Positions 35,436-47,012 of a stretch of 64,000 bases of DNA are shown one piece after another. The stretch's first letter is position 1. Each line of letters begins with the position of its first letter. Source of the stretch: Schistocephalus solidus. Its lineage: Eukaryota; Platyhelminthes; Cestoda; Diphyllobothriidea; Diphyllobothriidae. The position numbers and the translations under genes are program-made. Location: contig WEDG01001357.1 of the NCBI GenBank assembly GCA_017591395.1, positions 186,001 through 250,000 on the forward strand. Direction: 5' to 3'. A model generated the notes under the pieces. That model ran no database searches. It saw only the letters and a list, made by a program, of their open reading frames with translations, and was not told where the DNA came from.

Positions 35436-38400
35436 ATTTTATTTATTTAGAAGTATTATTTGGTTAGCATCGGCAAGGCACTGTTTAAACAAACATTAGT
35501 AACTAAATTAATTCATGACAATATGTGCAGATAAAATGTACAAATACTTAATAATGCAGACAGAACTTGTCCTGTTAGCTCAACAGCTAGCGATGTTTTG
35601 AAATTAATAGTGAACTAGAAAAATAGGTAGGAAAAACAACTTGTACCTTAAAAATGGAGGCAGAGTTCAATAGGCCTTCATTTTTGAATAGAAGGTAGGA
35701 GTAAAAAACGGCTTAGGTTGAGTAGGGTAATACTGCAGTAGCATTTCAGAATGAGATAATGAAACGTCGAGATGATGCGTTCTTGATCACTTAGGCGCAT
35801 GAAACAAAATCTCACGAAAATGCTTCAATGAACTTAAGTCCTCAGCATCTTAGGATCCAGAATTGAATTCTGATGATGTTTAGTATCCAACGAAACAGCA
35901 GCTTTTTAGACTGTGGACCACCGAATGTGTACGTTCGAATGAATTCATCGTTTGGATGACTGGTGATACAAGGAGACATCATGGTTCCTGGGGGACTCGA
36001 GGTAGAGTAAATATAGTTTAAAGAGAGTCACTTAAATTCCCAATGGTCTTTTCTCCGAGTTATGGAGAAAGCTGCTCAGAAAAGACGCGGGAAATAAAAA
36101 GGTTAATAGAATCAGTGTTACGATAAATGTGCAGTCTTCGCTTGAATGCAGATAGACCAGTAAACGACTTGATTTCAATTGGCAAGTTACTCCAAAGAAA
36201 GCTATACCTAGAAGCAAAGAAGCGATAGCTTTTACACGTGGAGGATGCAGGCGGAGGTATAATTAGTGCAGAATTTCTAAGGTTATAAAGAAGACTAACG
36301 GGGGTAATGACAGAAAGCTTGGGGAGAGTTGAGCTATTATTTAGTTGGAAAAGGAGACAAAAGCCCGCTTCCAGTCTCCTGAACCGAAGAAATTTTAGCT
36401 TCGTTAGCTGGCATCTTGTTGAGTAGGAAGTAGTTGAAAGAGTCAGAAACATAAGTTTTTTGTGAAATGTCTTTGGACCTTTTCACTTTTTGAAAGGCTA
36501 GATTCGTTCATTAAACCGAAGAAAGGACAGCAAAATTCAAGAATGGGAAGAACAAACATACGATAAAGTCTTAATTCAATTTATGGAAGGCGGAAATTAT
36601 AATAAATAAAGCCGCAATTCTGAGCATCTTTGGCCGTAATTCTATCGACATGAGGTGAAAGATCTAACTTATTGGTTTAGCTTAAGTCCAAGTCCTTGAT
36701 AGATGAACATTCAATCATAGGGCAATCTTCAAAAATAAGAGGTTGTGGCAGCCTAACAGGCCCAAAACTCATGTAGCGACACTTAGAAGGTGAGATCTTC
36801 ATTAGCCATGTGGAGCTGTACGCCGAAAGAGCGTCTAAGTTCGAATGAATTTGTTCTAGGCATCGTTCGGTCGTAGAGTTAGAGAAATAATGTACGCATT
36901 TGAGGTCATCAGCATAAACAAAAGATTGAGAATGTTTAACTATCGACGAAATATCATTTATATACAGTAAGAACAACAAAGGACCTAATACGGTACCTTG
37001 AAGGACACCACTTACAATCGGGGTAGCACTTGAGTATGAGGATCCGACTAAAACGTTTTGTTTTCGATCATTTAGGTAAAATCTAATAAAGTCAGTAAGG
37101 GGAATACGAAATCCTATAGCTTCTAGTTAAGCTAGAAGTCGTCTACGAGGCACTGTATCGAATGCCTTACTAAGATCAAAATAGATAACTGCTACAGATA
37201 GATGATAATTACGAAGAGAGGTTAGTAAATTTAGAAAAGATATGTGGCAGGTTTCACAAGAGCGGTCAGGTAGAAAGCCATGTTGGGAAAAGTTAATTAT
37301 TTGATTACTTATGCAAAAATCCGTGATTTGCTTTGCAATTAGTTTTTCGAAGAGTTTAGCAAAATAGTTATTAATGTCAGATCGGCACCCAGATTTAAAA
37401 ACTGGTATTATAATAGAAGTTTTCCAATAATCGGGGAAGAAAATATTTTCGAGAAAAACTGAGAATAATTTGCTTAGTAAAGGTGGAAAATCCCTTAACT
37501 GTTTAATAAGTGAGTTTGGAATGTTATCAGTTCAAACCGAAAGTGAATTTTAAGGTGAGCTATTTCTTTTTGAATACGTGAGGGAGAGAATTTAATGGTT
37601 AATAGAAGTGAATTTGAATTTGAAAGCAGAGGAATTGAGGGAGTGAGGCTAGTTTCAGTGGTAAAGGGGTTGGCATAAAACGAATTTAACAATTCTGATT
37701 TCCCCAAATCCTCTGTAACGAATTTTTTGCAACAGTTGAGTAAGGGTGGAGTTACAATTAGACGCTTAGCTGATGACCGAACATGGAAGATTTGAGCAAC
37801 AGATTTGGATGAATTGGCATCACTTAGTGCCCGAGACTCCCTACGATTATCTCGCACTAGCCTACTTTTCGATGCTAATTCAAATATTTGTGCAATCCTT
37901 AAGTGAACTGACAAAGAGTTTATAGACGAATCATTCAGTTGCTTTCGTGATTTTTTAATTATGTTTTGGAGAAAATGTGGAACAGTAGAAGCGGCTGTAT
38001 TTTAATTAAAAATCTTAAGCGGGATTATGGCATGGGTTTTTTTCGGTAAGGCTCTGCAATTGCTCATGGAAAAAGTTTGGATCGTTGATTGAAAATATGC
38101 AATGCCAATCTAGAGTGCTAACGATATTATTTATTAATTCATAGTTTGTGTTAGCAAAGTCGATGTTATTGCATTTTACCTCAGGCTTTGTAGAAAAAGA
38201 GACTGGAAAACAACCGTGAATTAGTGCGTGATCACTTGTGAATAGGTCACGATGGAAATTCATAAAGAAAGTGTGGACATCCTTTGTAAAAATAGAATCT
38301 AAAATGCTGTCATTTCTAGTCACTGAAATAACCAGTTGGGACAAGTTTTAAAAGGTAATAGTATTGAACAATTTCGGAAGTTTTGGCGGCAATGAATTTG

Positions 38401-38500
38401 CCTGCCAGTCTGGCGGATTACAATGGGCTATAATTATTTGACATCAAATGGAGTCTCTGCAACTCTTTCCAATAGTTCACACAGCTGGCTTTTATTGCCA
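35436..38500 (-). mobile_element. LINE family B long minus-strand copy (unit 3)
   Basis: It starts on the left with the same 3' UTR as unit 2, but continues past the truncation point of units 1 and 2 into the RT fingers, linker and endonuclease. Blocks on the minus strand: C-terminal FLWSNLPIEIKSF (about 36150), motif C YADDLKC with both aspartates kept (36905-36916), LFLLYINDIS, the KAFDTVPR-type region (37150-37190), the linker SVHLRIAQIFELAS (37880-37914), then endonuclease SDHALIHGCFPV (about 38210-38250) and DSIFTKD. Near 38440 the expected GDFN motif is corrupted to an HCN-type reading followed by PPDWQ. It is 5'-truncated within the endonuclease near 38500. Several frameshifts make it inactive. 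Confidence 0.82.
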
Positions 38501-38714
38501 GACTAACACGGAGGATTATAGACCGAGCCAATTACCGCTTTTTTATTGTGCGGGGGGATGACTGAAACAAAGCATACATTTCTAGAAAAGGGCTAAATGC
38601 TCAGCTAAAAGGGAAATGCACAGAGTATGACTTACTGTAAAGAAGGCAACAACTATCACGTTTTTCAGCGCGGTCTTGTCGGTAAAATTGAAAGCAGCTA
38701 AGGCGAGCGTCGAG

Positions 38715-39395
38715 ACGGAAATGAGTGAGTGAGCCCAGGTTTCGCGTTAACACTAATTCAAATCTCCCAAGAATTAATGATCTTACTCTGGTATATCGAC
38801 CTTATGCCACTCGTTATCCCTCTATGATCATTTCACCATCCCTTAGCTCCACAACTAACCATTCTGTTTTTGCCTCCAAATATGCTTTCGTCTGGAGTAA
38901 TCTTCCACTCGAAATTAGGTTGTCGTATACATTAGCGATAGTCAAAACCAAATCACGCAACCTTTTAACTTCGGAAGATAGAAAGTCCTTCTTGTCTGTT
39001 TCCTTCCCAAACTCGCAACTTTTGGATGTTTTAAAAGAGTCCTCGTGGTATTTGAGGCAGTTCCCTTGATATTACATTGGTTTCTTAGTATGTTTTAATT
39101 ATCCTCTGCAGAGTCAATCTTCGCAGTCACTTTTTCGTCCCCTTCTTTTTCAACTATCATCGCCAACTCTTGACAACCTTGATACTTTCCTCCGATTATG
39201 CAACCCTGACGATGGTCTCTGGGATGTGTTGATGATTGTGGCGTGTTCTGATGTTTTCGCCACCTTGTTGGTGGACTATGCAGTCACCAAGGTCCCATCT
39301 CAGGGATGATCTGGTGACCTCTATTTTCCCCTCTTCGTTTTGACCCTGTTTTCTACGATGAGTTCCTCTCACCTCCCTGTTGATGAGAAACAGTA
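38715..39395 (+). mobile_element. LINE family B 3' fragment B1
   Basis: The plus-strand frame 38725-39069 is the RT C-terminus (RVNTNSNLPRINDL, FVWSNLPLEIR, LLTSEDRKSFLSV, SWYLRQFP). A 3' UTR like that of the full copy B2 follows, with CTCTGCAGAGTCAATCTT and GACGATGGTCTC. Relative to B2 this 3' UTR lacks about 525 bases between GATGGTCTC (39211-39219) and the TTCTGATG...GGTGGACTATGCAG block. Its end runs straight into the 5' repeats of B2. Confidence 0.78.
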
Positions 39396-39800
39396 GGTCT
39401 TGCTGTTATATTATGTCTCACCTGACAAGATCATACCAAGGCCAAGGCGCGCAGGTCGATTTTCGAAAGCTAAGTGAAATCTAAAATTTTGAACGTATTT
39501 TTTCGTTTATACTGTCGTTATTGGCTTAATTGTAGATAAAAGTTTTGCATTTCTAGCCCTTAATCGTATACAATTACCTGTGGTCTTTGTCTTTAACAAT
39601 AGGTTGAACTATACAGTGTCATATTATTCACCTGACATAGCCTCATTTCTCGTTCTCAACTTTTAACGGATTTATTTGTTTCCTGCTATCTTTATTGGCT
39701 TAAATTGTTGATAAAGTTTTGAATTTCTAGTCTTTAGACAACTACAACTTGCTATCCCTATAAATCCTCGTAGAAAACGTAGAATTATAAAGCGCTAACA
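39396..39800 (+). promoter_or_regulatory. two imperfect tandem monomers in LINE B 5' UTR
   Basis: A block with CACCTGACA, then TTATTGGCTTAA, GATAAA(A)GTTTTG and ATTTCTAG occurs twice, about 175-190 bases apart (for example 39519-39560 and 39693-39735). It sits immediately upstream of ORF1. Tandem 5' UTR monomers serve as internal promoters in several LINE families. That role here is inferred from position only. Confidence 0.45.
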
Positions 39801-39811
39801 TAGAATTTAGG

Positions 39812-40993
39812 TTGAAATTTCATAAATTTATTTTACCCTGCGTATCCTGCGTAGATCTTACTCATATTTTTCGACGAAAGATGAAACCAACAAGCTCAAT
39901 TCGTCGTAAACTACATGCCTCGGGACCAAAACGATGCTTGAATACACCTAGCAGTTTCAACATTGACTCAAATGTACAACCCATAGTTAAAGGTAAACAG
40001 CTAGATCTGTCCGCTTTACAGAACTGCAACGACTTCATGATGAAGTTTGGATCCATTTTGTCTATACTCGGCAACCTGTTCGATGGTAACATATCTGATG
40101 TTCCCTCTCAGGATTGCAGGCGTCTCGATTCGCTTGTTCACTTGGTCGCCAGCGAGGCTTTTGACAGACAGAAACGCTATCACAATTTTCTCCTAAAAAA
40201 TGCTCCCATACACAGACGCCCAGTTGACGTTGCTATGGACTTTTTGTACTCGGGTGGTTTCAACTACAAAATAGTGGAAGCAAAACGCCTCTCTTCGCGT
40301 AGCAAGAATCCTCCTATACTAGTTAAATTGTTTTCAACAGTTTGAGGTGGACTCAATCTTTGCTCAACGAGGTCGCACTTCTCGCTATTTGGAAATGACA
40401 AAATGTTTCCTTTGTCGAGATCTTACACCAATGGAGCGAAGAAATGGGTCCTTCTTATCATCAATTTCTCAACCTAATATTCATAAGTCTGGTCGTATTT
40501 CCACTAACGTCAATGCACCAGCTAATTCATCTCCTCAGATGTCTAGTTCGGTCAGCCCCTCCACTCAACCTTCTACTTCGTCTCCCCGCGGCCGAATACT
40601 GCAATTTCCGGTGCTTTCAGCCCGCCTGTAATGTCTGCGACCCCGTCTAAAGCATTTATACCGTCTAACCCGTCTAAAGCACTTAGACTGCCAGTTTCCC
40701 CTCTTAAACGCAATTCTCCAGGCCTCTCCGGGAAATTTCCCGAATCACATCGCATAAATAACGTTCTTCAAATACAAAATCCGCAATCATCTAAATTTAA
40801 CTTATTTAATCCTCCACAAGCTAGCTCGTCCCATAACCCCACGGGTCATCTTATACCCTCAATTATATCACCTAAGGCAGGTTTTCCGAAGGACGTAAAT
40901 CTAACCCAGACCCAAAAGCAAGATAGCGCAGGTCTCAGTAATCGCATACTGCCCTCTCCAAAAACTAAGCAAGCCTCTCCAACAGGCAAATAA
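39812..40993 (+). pseudogene. LINE family B ORF1 (gag-like) remnant
   Basis: The first 177 codons are open. A second Met at 39881 (MKPTSSIRRKL) may be the real start. Basic and hydrophobic stretches (RRPVDVAMDFLYSGGFNYKI, LVKLF) suit an RNA-binding ORF1 protein. The frame shifts near 40335, continues in a second phase (VDSIFAQRGRTSRYLEMTKC), and returns to the first phase near 40590, ending as a Ser/Pro/Lys-rich tail (to the stop at 40993). No zinc knuckle or PHD finger is visible. The position between the 5' UTR and the endonuclease ORF identifies it. Confidence 0.65.
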
Positions 40994-41001
40994 CCCTAAC
41001 C

Positions 41002-43493
41002 ATGTTAACCGATATACAAGACCCGACTTTCCAGCATTTAATTCTTATAGCTGCTTGCCCTCTCCCACCAGCCCCTATATTCCATCTAACTTCCCGTCAT
41101 TCCGTTTTAACTACCAACAGGCATATCCCGGTCGTAACCCCTATGGTGGTTCGATACCGGAAAGTTTTATTCCTACACCTTTTATATATCCCTCTCAGCC
41201 TTTTTGTTAATGACGTTCCATATACCAATCGTTATGGCGCAGTTGGCAATTACCCTCCAAGCCACAATAACTTCCAACTTAATTACCCACCTCCAAATTT
41301 TTTTAAAATTAATAACGATAACCCTAGTTTGGATACTCGAACTACCCTAGATGTCATATTACTTAATGCTAGATCTGTTATAAATAAGATGGCCCAACTG
41401 AGAGCCATTGCTTTCGAGTTAATGCCTGATGTTTTTATGTGTAACTGAATCTTGGACCCATCCCTTAATTTCCGACTCTTTGCTTGTCATAGACCAGTAC
41501 GATCTCTACCGTCAAGACCGCACTGGTAAGCGTGGTGGTGGTTGTCTTCTCTATATTAAAGCTTCATTTAAGCACTTCCCGTTTGATCTAGACGTTACGT
41601 CATTCTCTGGTAATTACTGCTTCGCATCCATTATCCTGTCGCCCTGGCAAAAGGCTATTCTCGGATGTATTTACTACCCGCCTAATTCATCATCCGATGA
41701 TGATGCAAAACTTTGTGAAATTTTCAAATTGGTTTCGGAGTCCAATTTTAACATTAAAAATAATCTCAGGGATTTTAATTTTCTGAAATTGACTGGATTT
41801 CAAACTTTTTGTCCACCCAGATTTCAGCCTTTCCTAGATACCATTAATTTTTCTAATTGGTCACAGCTTGTCTGTTCTTCAGCGAGAGACAAGCATATTT
41901 TAGACCTGATTTTCACAAATGACATTGCTCCCCTCTTCGTTGATTTTAAGCAGGGCCTCTTCCAAAGTGACCATACATTAATTCACTGTTGCTTACCGAT
42001 TTTCTCATTGAAAAAGACTAGCGCCGTTCGTAACTATCATGCTTTTGACCTCGCAGATATGAGCTTAATTAACAACTTTTTGGACTCATTGGATTGGAAG
42101 CATCCATGAACGATGCAGCAAGTCTTTCTGACTTCATGTCAGTCGTTTCAAAAAACATCCTGGAATTTGTGCCAACCAAAATTGTCAAAGCCTACACTTT
42201 GGAATCCACCGTCCCCCACTTTCTTTTGCCGAGACTAAAGAAATTGAGGAAGCAATTAAAAGATCAATATACTAGTTCTTTATCTGTACATCTAAGGATT
42301 GCAGAGATTTTTGAATTAGCCTCTAAGATTCGGCTTGCATGGGACAAACTCTGCAAAATCTGTTGCTCAACTGTTCCGCCGTCGAGCTTGCTCTAAACGA
42401 GGTTATTAGGAGAGTGCCGAGCTTACCCCGATTGCTTAGCCATGTATTCTCAGTTTATCTTTTAAACGGATTCTTTCCTGACTCATGGAAGACATATATT
42501 ATTCTTCCTGTCTTCAAGACGGGATCTCGTTCGGACGTAAATAATTATCGAGGCGTTCACAAAACCCCCGCTCTGATAAAATCAACACTGATCTACTTAT
42601 GCTCTCACGTTGGAGCTCTAGTTGGCAGATGGAGTTTTCTTCATCCAAGAGTAGTTTCATGTGTTTTGGCCCCGCCAAGCTTCCAGAACCCCTCGTATTT
42701 CAAAATAGTACACTTTTAGAACGATCAACCATAAAAGACATAAGTCTAAGTTACACAAATAAGCTAGCATTATCGCCTCATGCAGATCGAATTTCTGCAG
42801 AGGCTGCACATATATGTGGTTTTTTATCGCATAATTTCTTTCTTCCGGAAATAAAGTTAAACATGTACCGCATGTTTGTTCTTCCTATCCTAGAATACTG
42901 CTGTCCCCTCTTTGGGCTGATGAACGCCTCTGACCGCAGTAAGATTCGAAAAGTTCAGAGGGTTTTTACTCGTAGACTTCCTGGATCCAGTTTCTCTTAT
43001 AGGGATAGATTTCAGTTAGCAAACATTAAACTTCTGTGGTTTTGAAGACTCGAAACCGGTCTCTGTTTCCTGTTTCGCGTTAACTCTAGCCCAAATCTCC
43101 CACGAATTAACGCTCTCGCTCCGGTAGATCGCCCTTATGCCACTCGTAATTCCTCCATGATCATATCACCACCCCTTAGCTCCACAACTAATCGTTCTCA
43201 GTATTTTTGCCTCCAAACATGCTTTCATCTGGAATAATCTTCCACTGCAAATTAGGTTGTCGTCCACATTAGCTATTTTCAAAACAAAATTACGCAAACA
43301 TTTAACTTCGGAAGATATAAAGTCCTTCTTGTCTTTTTTCTTCCCAAACTCGCAACGTTTTGGATTTCGAAAAGGGTCCTCCTGGTATTTGAGGCAGCTC
43401 CCTTTATATTATACTTGTCCCTTATTATATTTCCATCATCCTCTGCAGAGTCAATCTTTACATTCTCTTTTTCGCCCCCCCCCTTTAAACTAA
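41002..43493 (+). pseudogene. LINE family B ORF2, endonuclease plus gutted RT
   Basis: Endonuclease blocks in order: VILLNARSVINKMAQLRA (41355-41410), VTESWTH after a frameshift near 41440, RGGGCLLYIK, GCIYYPPNS, RDFN in place of GDFN (41768-41779), LDLIFTND and SDHTLIHC (about 41970). The linker region with SVHLRIAEIFELAS follows. The RT starts with GFFPDSWKTYIILPVFKTGS and NNYRGV (42470-42560), then jumps at about 42575 to INTDLLMLSRWSSSW, which lies after motif C. The fingers and palm, including motifs A, B and C, are deleted. The C-terminus has LEYCCPLFG, RKVQRVFTRRL, and LANIKLLWF followed by a stop. Confidence 0.82.
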
Positions 43494-44695
43494 CATCGCC
43501 AACTCTTGACAACCTTGATTTTTGCAACCGATTTTGCAACCCCGACGATGGTCTCCAGGTTCAGTTGATGTGTAACGAACCACAGTTCTGACAGAATTGT
43601 TTGAATGGGCTGGGAGCACTTTTCGCCCGGATCCCGGATAAGGATGGAGTGATGGAATGTCGGTGAAGATGCCGGTTCCCCCTTCCACTCTCGAACGCTG
43701 ACCCCAATCCCCACGAGTACCGTCGTCGCTTATCGTATCGCTACACGCCGTTCAATGTCAGCATCCCCTCGTCCCGACCCAGCAGTTGCCCACAGCGTTG
43801 CACTCCCCACCGCTTATCCAACAGACATGACGTAATTCCCCCCACTCCAAAAGGGAGATCGCCTCATGTAACGCTCCCTTCTTTATTTTCTATTGTGTCC
43901 TTTCATACCTTTATATCCTTCTTAATAGTAGAATCCATTTCTAACATTTCTGCCGTTCCTTCTAATGACTGTTGCGTTTGAGTGATTGGCATGGTGCTTA
44001 GAGACCCTGTTCAATACGCGCATCATCTAATAACGACTACAGGTGCGTTACTCGCCCGTGTGTGTGCAAACCTCGAAGTCTTCGGCCGCTACAGATGATC
44101 AAGGCAGGTTCTGATGGTTTTGTCTCTTTGATTGGTGGACTATGCAGTCGGCAAGGTCGCATCTCGATGATGATCTCAGGACCTCTACTGTCCCCTCTTC
44201 GTTTTGACTCTGGTGTCCACGATGAGTTCGTCCTCTCTCACCTCCACTGGTGGTTACAAACAGTAGCTCTGACTGCTATATTATCTCTCATACGACAAGG
44301 AGCGTTCCGAACCCTCATACGTTGTCAGCAAAATCACAGTACTATCGCATTGCATCTAGCTATTAATTTTTAGTGAAGCATTTTTTTCTCCTATTTTTTT
44401 TAAATTGGCAGCTCGCCGAACTCCGCCTCCGAGTTAACCGTAGGAGTTTTTTTACTGCTTGTTTTCTAGTTCACCATTTATGTTAAAGATTGTTAACTAT
44501 TGTTTTAAAAATGGCAAATCGTTCTGAATCCGATATGCGTACCATACTTCTCATTTCTGCTGTTCATATGGCTTTTCACATAGTGCAGCAATTATCTGTT
44601 TTGTATTTATTTATAGCACGACACTATGTTTTGTAATGATGGGGCCCTCTGGGTCTTAAATTTACAATTTATTTATTTTTTATTTATTAATATTT

Positions 44696-45690
44696 ATGCC
44701 CTCAAGTAGGTCTTCGAAATTTGCAGGACCATAGGGTGGAAATTATTGATCTTCAGGAAGATTTAAGTCACCTGCAATCAAGCAGTACTTCAGATTTAAG
44801 TCAGCTGCGGCGTGAAATGCCTGTGACAGACAGAGATCGTAATCCTCGCTGGCGTTGGGTGAATGATAGACACAAGCAACGAGTAAAGCTTACTTATCCT
44901 TTAGAACATCTCAAAGCCAACAATTTTCATTTTACCGTGGTAAATTGTCGAACGTCCAACGGCAGAAATGTAAGTGGTTACTTAACATAGATACAGCTTC
45001 CTCCAGCCTAGGCCCTCGTGTCGATCATTCCAAGGTTATGCATAGTCTAGAGTAGAAAGTTCGGTGTCGGCTATACGGGTTGTTGCCCATGTCTCTGTAA
45101 CAAGTACAATGTCTGGGTGGTGGACGAAAACCAGAGTCTGGAGCAAACGCATCTTATTAATCAGAGATCTGGCATTTAAAACGAATAATTTAAGTGGACA
45201 CGTTTTTGTTTCTGTGACGGGATAGTTAGGCGTTCAGATTTCACGCCTTTGGCCAATGACATGCCTTTTTCACTTCATCTATTTATCCATCTCTTATTTG
45301 GAGATGGGCATCGCCATTGGTCCGTCGTCTCTCGAGTTCTTTTATTAGTTGTCTCATTTTCCTTTGCTCTTTCAGCCCGTATTCCGGCTGAAAAAATTCA
45401 GAATGTCAACTCCGTAGGGTTGATTTTTTTATTCTGTAGCAGGAGCTGTGCCTGTGCTTTGTTTTCCAAGATGATTTTAAGAGGACTTGGTTGAAGATTT
45501 GAATCACATGCTGACAGAGACTTCCCTATGTTATATGTTTTGGGAATGTGGAAGGACTTGTCATGCGTTAGCAACGTTTGTGCATACAATTGAAGGAGAT
45601 CTAAGTCGTGTTTAACTCGTTCCTTTGGAATTATCGATACTGCCTTTGAGACTCTCGTAAACATCTTCCTTATAGTCGCCGTTTACGTTC
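44696..45690 (-). mobile_element. LINE family A copy A4: ORF1 end plus endonuclease start
   Basis: Minus-strand reading. The ORF1 C-terminal half (45398-45664) has KERVKHDLDLLQLYAQTLL and PSPLKIILENKAQAQLLLQN, the RPLKVIF-type motif of CR1-like ORF1 proteins. ORF2 starts near 45190 with LNARSLINKMRLLQTLVFV, then HHPDIVLVTETWATTRI, the classic endonuclease opening with the catalytic Glu in TETW. Farther left (44720-44930) the DNA matches copy A2 at 22280-22470 closely. The copy ends abruptly at 44696 next to the tail of B2, so it is a head fragment that has lost its 3' portion. Confidence 0.72.
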
Positions 45691-45915
45691 CAACCAACAC
45701 ACCTAAATCCCTAATCTGGCAATTTATAGATGCTTGTTTTTTCCCCTTCATTCTCTATTGTTCTACTGTTATTTTGTCCAGCATTGCGAAAAATGATTTG
45801 CTGATTTTATAACGCATCCTCGAATGCTTCCATCTGCTACCGGTGTTTATTATAATTCTTGAGAGGATAAAGTAATAGAACGACACTTCACAATGAGCCC
45901 ACGACCACGAACGCC

Positions 45916-46920
45916 ATGGCGATGCTTGTTAACCACTCGACCACCTCATCACGGCGGCGGGCGCTCTGTCAAATTAATATTCACGCTATTGACGGCACTA
46001 CCATTTGTGGTGGCTGTCAGAAATTGTCCATGAAACTAAACCAGCTCGAGGATGAGATAAGAAAAATAAAATCTGCCTTAAAAGGCACCACTAATGCAGA
46101 AGATGTTACTCAGGAGTCCACTGAGCGACTTACCAGGAGAAAAAGCCATTAATACTCGATCAAAGGGTATCCGCCTAAAACAAAAAAGCCTTCTCAAAAC
46201 GCATATCTGACACCAAGAAGGAAAACGTTAATGGGCAACCGACTTCGACAGATGTCTTAAAAAAGCTCGAACAAGGGGCTTCAACCATTGCCTTGCCCAC
46301 CACAGGAAATACTGAGATTCACACACCAAGCACAAGCAGTGGTATTGGTTCCCCAACCAGAAACACCACCTGCGATTTAAAATCGTCGAAGCCGTGGACT
46401 TCGCCGAAACCAAAAAACGGATCAAAGCTAACATATAGCCAATCAGCATCTGCTCCATCATCACCAGTGCGCAACGTGAAAACCTTCCCACCAGATAGTG
46501 GAAGACTGCGTCGTATGTACAAAAAATGCCACTGACAGAAAAAAAGGTTTCATAATATAGGGACTACCTGAATCAACAGCTACAACTCAAAGAGACCGGT
46601 ATTCCGAAGACATGAACCGCTTTCATGAACTTTTGAACAATATGCTGGAACCCAATACGTCGATTAAACTAGATAAGGCCTTCAGAATTGCAAAACGGCC
46701 TGAGAGCCAATCTGAATCAACACGTCCTAGGCCTCTAAAAGTTATTTTTACCAGTAGCCAGGAAGCCAGTCCCATTCTGTCTAGGCACTTTAAGTTTAAA
46801 AACTCAAACCCTGGAGTTTTTTCAACAGGATTTCTCAACTGCGGAGCGGCTCATCGAAGGGGAAAAAATTTGGTTATTAACGAAAACCAAGGAATCCATC
46901 GTCCATTGTTCTCCCACTGA
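45916..46920 (+). pseudogene. LINE family C ORF1 remnant
   Basis: Three broken frames. The first has a CxxC pair (CGGCQKLS) followed by a Lys/Glu-rich helix (LNQLEDEIRKIKSAL), which suggests a coiled coil as in CR1 ORF1. The middle part is Ser/Pro-rich. The last (46612-46920) carries LDKAFRIAKRPESQ and RPRPLKVIFTSSQEASPIL, the conserved ORF1 block also seen in copy A4, before a frameshift near 46820. The product would bind element RNA; it is not translatable in this copy. Confidence 0.7.
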
Positions 46921-47012
46921 GAGGCCCATTCCGGATTACCACGCTGTCGGCCCAGTAAACGGGAGCTCGCACCCGACCATAAGCACGTCCCAGGCAAACC
47001 GAAAAACTAACA

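Larger units (their letters stand above)
39396..44695 (+). mobile_element. LINE family B near-full-length copy B2
   Basis: The most complete element of this family, with 5' monomers, ORF1 (39812-40993), ORF2 endonuclease (from about 41355), a linker, a partly deleted reverse transcriptase (to about 43493), a long 3' UTR and an A/T-rich tail ATTTATTTATTTTTTATTTATT near 44670-44695. Just before the tail a CCCTCTGGGTCTTAAA word corresponds to TCTTCTGGGCGCTAAC at the 3' ends of the minus-strand units. Family B is CR1/jockey-like by its domain order and motifs. It cannot move by itself because the RT core is missing. Confidence 0.85.

Noticed and set aside
44721..44990. 89-codon plus-strand open frame as a gene
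   Set aside because: The opposite strand here encodes a LINE family A endonuclease (matches copy A2 at the DNA level), so the frame is an antisense shadow.
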